5,801 nucleotides of DNA from SZUA-186 sp041552135 (lineage in GTDB: Bacteria > Pseudomonadota > Gammaproteobacteria > UBA9214). The notes below the pieces were generated by a model. It was not told where the DNA came from. It ran no database searches and saw only the letters and a program-made list of their open reading frames with translations. The stretch's first letter is position 1, and each line of letters starts with the position of its first letter. The stretch covers positions 1 to 5,801 of the forward strand of contig JBFELL010000179.1 in NCBI GenBank assembly GCA_041552135.1. Direction: 5' to 3'. The translations under genes and the position numbers were made by a program. Below are positions 4,894 to 5,801 of this stretch, piece after piece.

Positions 4894-5801
4894 CTTGTTC
4901 GCCTCGCGCTCCAGCGTTTCCTTGATTACCGCATCGGCCACGTTCTTCGGGCAGGCCATGTAGCACAGGAATTCCATGGAGAACTGGCCGCGGCCCGAGG
5001 TCATGGTGCGCAGGTCGCCGATGTAGCCAAACATCTCGCTCAGCGGGCACTCGGCCTTGATGTGCACATTGGTGGTGCCCGGTTCCTGTGACTTGATCAT
5101 GCCACGGCGGCGGTTGAGGTCGCCGATGACGTCGCCGACATGCTCTTCCGGGGTATACACGTCCACGCGCATGATCGGCTCCATCAGCTGCGGGCCGGCC
5201 TTCGGCATCGACTGGCGATAGGCGGCAGCTGCGGCCAGTTCGTAAGCGACGGCCGAGGAGTCGACCGGGTGATAGCCACCGTCCATCAGGTTGACCTTGA
5301 AGTCTAGGCAGGGGAAGCCGGCAAGCACGCCCTTTGCCATGCTCTTCTGGAAACCCTTGTCGACGGCAGGCCAGAATTCACGCGGCACGGTACCGCCGGT
5401 CACGCTGGACTCGAACTCGTAGCCGCTGCCCGGTTCGCCCGGTTCGATGACGTAGTCGATCTTGGCGAACTGGCCGGAACCACCGGTCTGTTTCTTGTGG
5501 GTGTAGCTGTCCTCGATGCGCTGGGTGATGGTCTCGCGGTAGGCCACCTGCGGCTTGCCGACGGTGACATCGATGCCGTGCGTGCGGCGCAGGATGTCGA
5601 TCTTGATGTCCAGGTGCAGCTCGCCCATGCCCTTGAGGATGGTCTCGCCGCTGTCCTGGTCGGTTTCCATGCGGAACGACGGGTCTTCCTTGATCATCTT
5701 GCCAAGCGCGATGCCCATCTTCTCGGCCGCGCCCTTGTCATTGGGTGACACGGCGATGGAGATGACCGGGTCCGGGAAGACCATCGGCTCGAGCGTGGCC
5801 G
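4891..5801 (-). CDS. fusA: Translation elongation factor G, C-terminal part (second-copy type), cut by the window edge
   Basis: EF-G is the GTPase that drives ribosome translocation and, with RRF, ribosome recycling. About 302 of roughly 700 residues are present; the frame continues past 5801 (ATLEPMVFPDPVISIAV), so the G domain, domain II and the true start lie outside. Seen here: domain III (EDPSFRMETDQDSGETILKG, then MGELHLDI); domain IV (VGKPQVAYRETI, then GGYHPVDSS, whose His sits at the loop tip that enters the decoding site); and domain V (EPIMRVDVYTPEEHVGDVIG, then LNRRRGMI, SEMFGYIGDLRTMTSGRGQF). Wording such as DSYTHKKQTGGSGQFAKIDY and MTSGRGQFSMEF resembles the second EF-G (FusA2/FusB) of Vibrio, Shewanella and pseudomonads more than E. 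coli str-operon EF-G. A terminator follows with no tuf gene, also against the str operon. It is certain as EF-G; the paralogue call is moderate. The stop TAG lies in a REP-like hairpin. Confidence 0.95.
   Translation of the reverse strand, partial: ATLEPMVFPDPVISIAVSPNDKGAAEKMGIALGKMIKEDPSFRMETDQDSGETILKGMGELHLDIKIDILRRTHGIDVTVGKPQVAYRETITQRIEDSYTHKKQTGGSGQFAKIDYVIEPGEPGSGYEFESSVTGGTVPREFWPAVDKGFQKSMAKGVLAGFPCLDFKVNLMDGGYHPVDSSAVAYELAAAAAYRQSMPKAGPQLMEPIMRVDVYTPEEHVGDVIGDLNRRRGMIKSQEPGTTNVHIKAECPLSEMFGYIGDLRTMTSGRGQFSMEFLCYMACPKNVADAVIKETLEREANK

Overview
The window is GC-rich DNA that looks chromosomal and gammaproteobacterial. The evidence is the SlyX and PurT homologues, a glutathione-type formaldehyde pathway, an extra-type EF-G and many REP-like palindromes. 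The exact genus cannot be read from the sequence; a high-GC free-living lineage such as the Chromatiales or pseudomonad relatives would fit, but this is inference.

Layout, left to right. Positions 1-168 hold no gene but carry a cluster of REP-like palindromes. On the minus strand, purT (1578 down to 397) is followed after 9 nt by slyX (387 down to 169), so the two are probably co-transcribed. A divergent intergenic region (1579-1792) holds a REPIN-like pair of hairpins and candidate promoter signals. On the plus strand, a class III alcohol dehydrogenase gene (frmA/adhC, 1793-2902) is followed after 9 nt by S-formylglutathione hydrolase (frmB/fghA, 2912-3751). A 120-nt spacer with another inverted REP-like pair precedes an orphan secreted mini-secretin-like gene (3872-4741, plus). 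The next gap (4742-4890) carries a further REP-like palindrome and a strong intrinsic terminator. It separates that gene from the convergent 3' part of an elongation factor G gene (minus strand, running off the right edge), which resembles the second EF-G (FusA2/FusB type) rather than the str-operon copy.

How the genes fit together: FrmA and FrmB convert the formaldehyde-glutathione adduct to formate and regenerate glutathione, while the divergently transcribed PurT uses formate and ATP to formylate GAR in purine synthesis. A formate producer and a formate consumer therefore share one divergent promoter region. SlyX, the mini-secretin-like protein and EF-G have no obvious link to that chemistry.

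No large unknown system, CRISPR array, tRNA or insertion sequence is visible. The points most worth checking are: (i) the FrmA homologue lacks both basic residues that bind the glutathione carboxylates in the human enzyme (Ala110 and Met279 here), although its zinc and NAD sites are intact; (ii) every intergenic gap larger than 100 nt contains GTAG-type REP hairpins, several sharing one outer frame with different stems; (iii) two genes end inside such palindromes, so a repeat appears to supply the EF-G stop codon and may have shaped the Cys-Pro-Asp-Cys tail of the mini-secretin-like protein.
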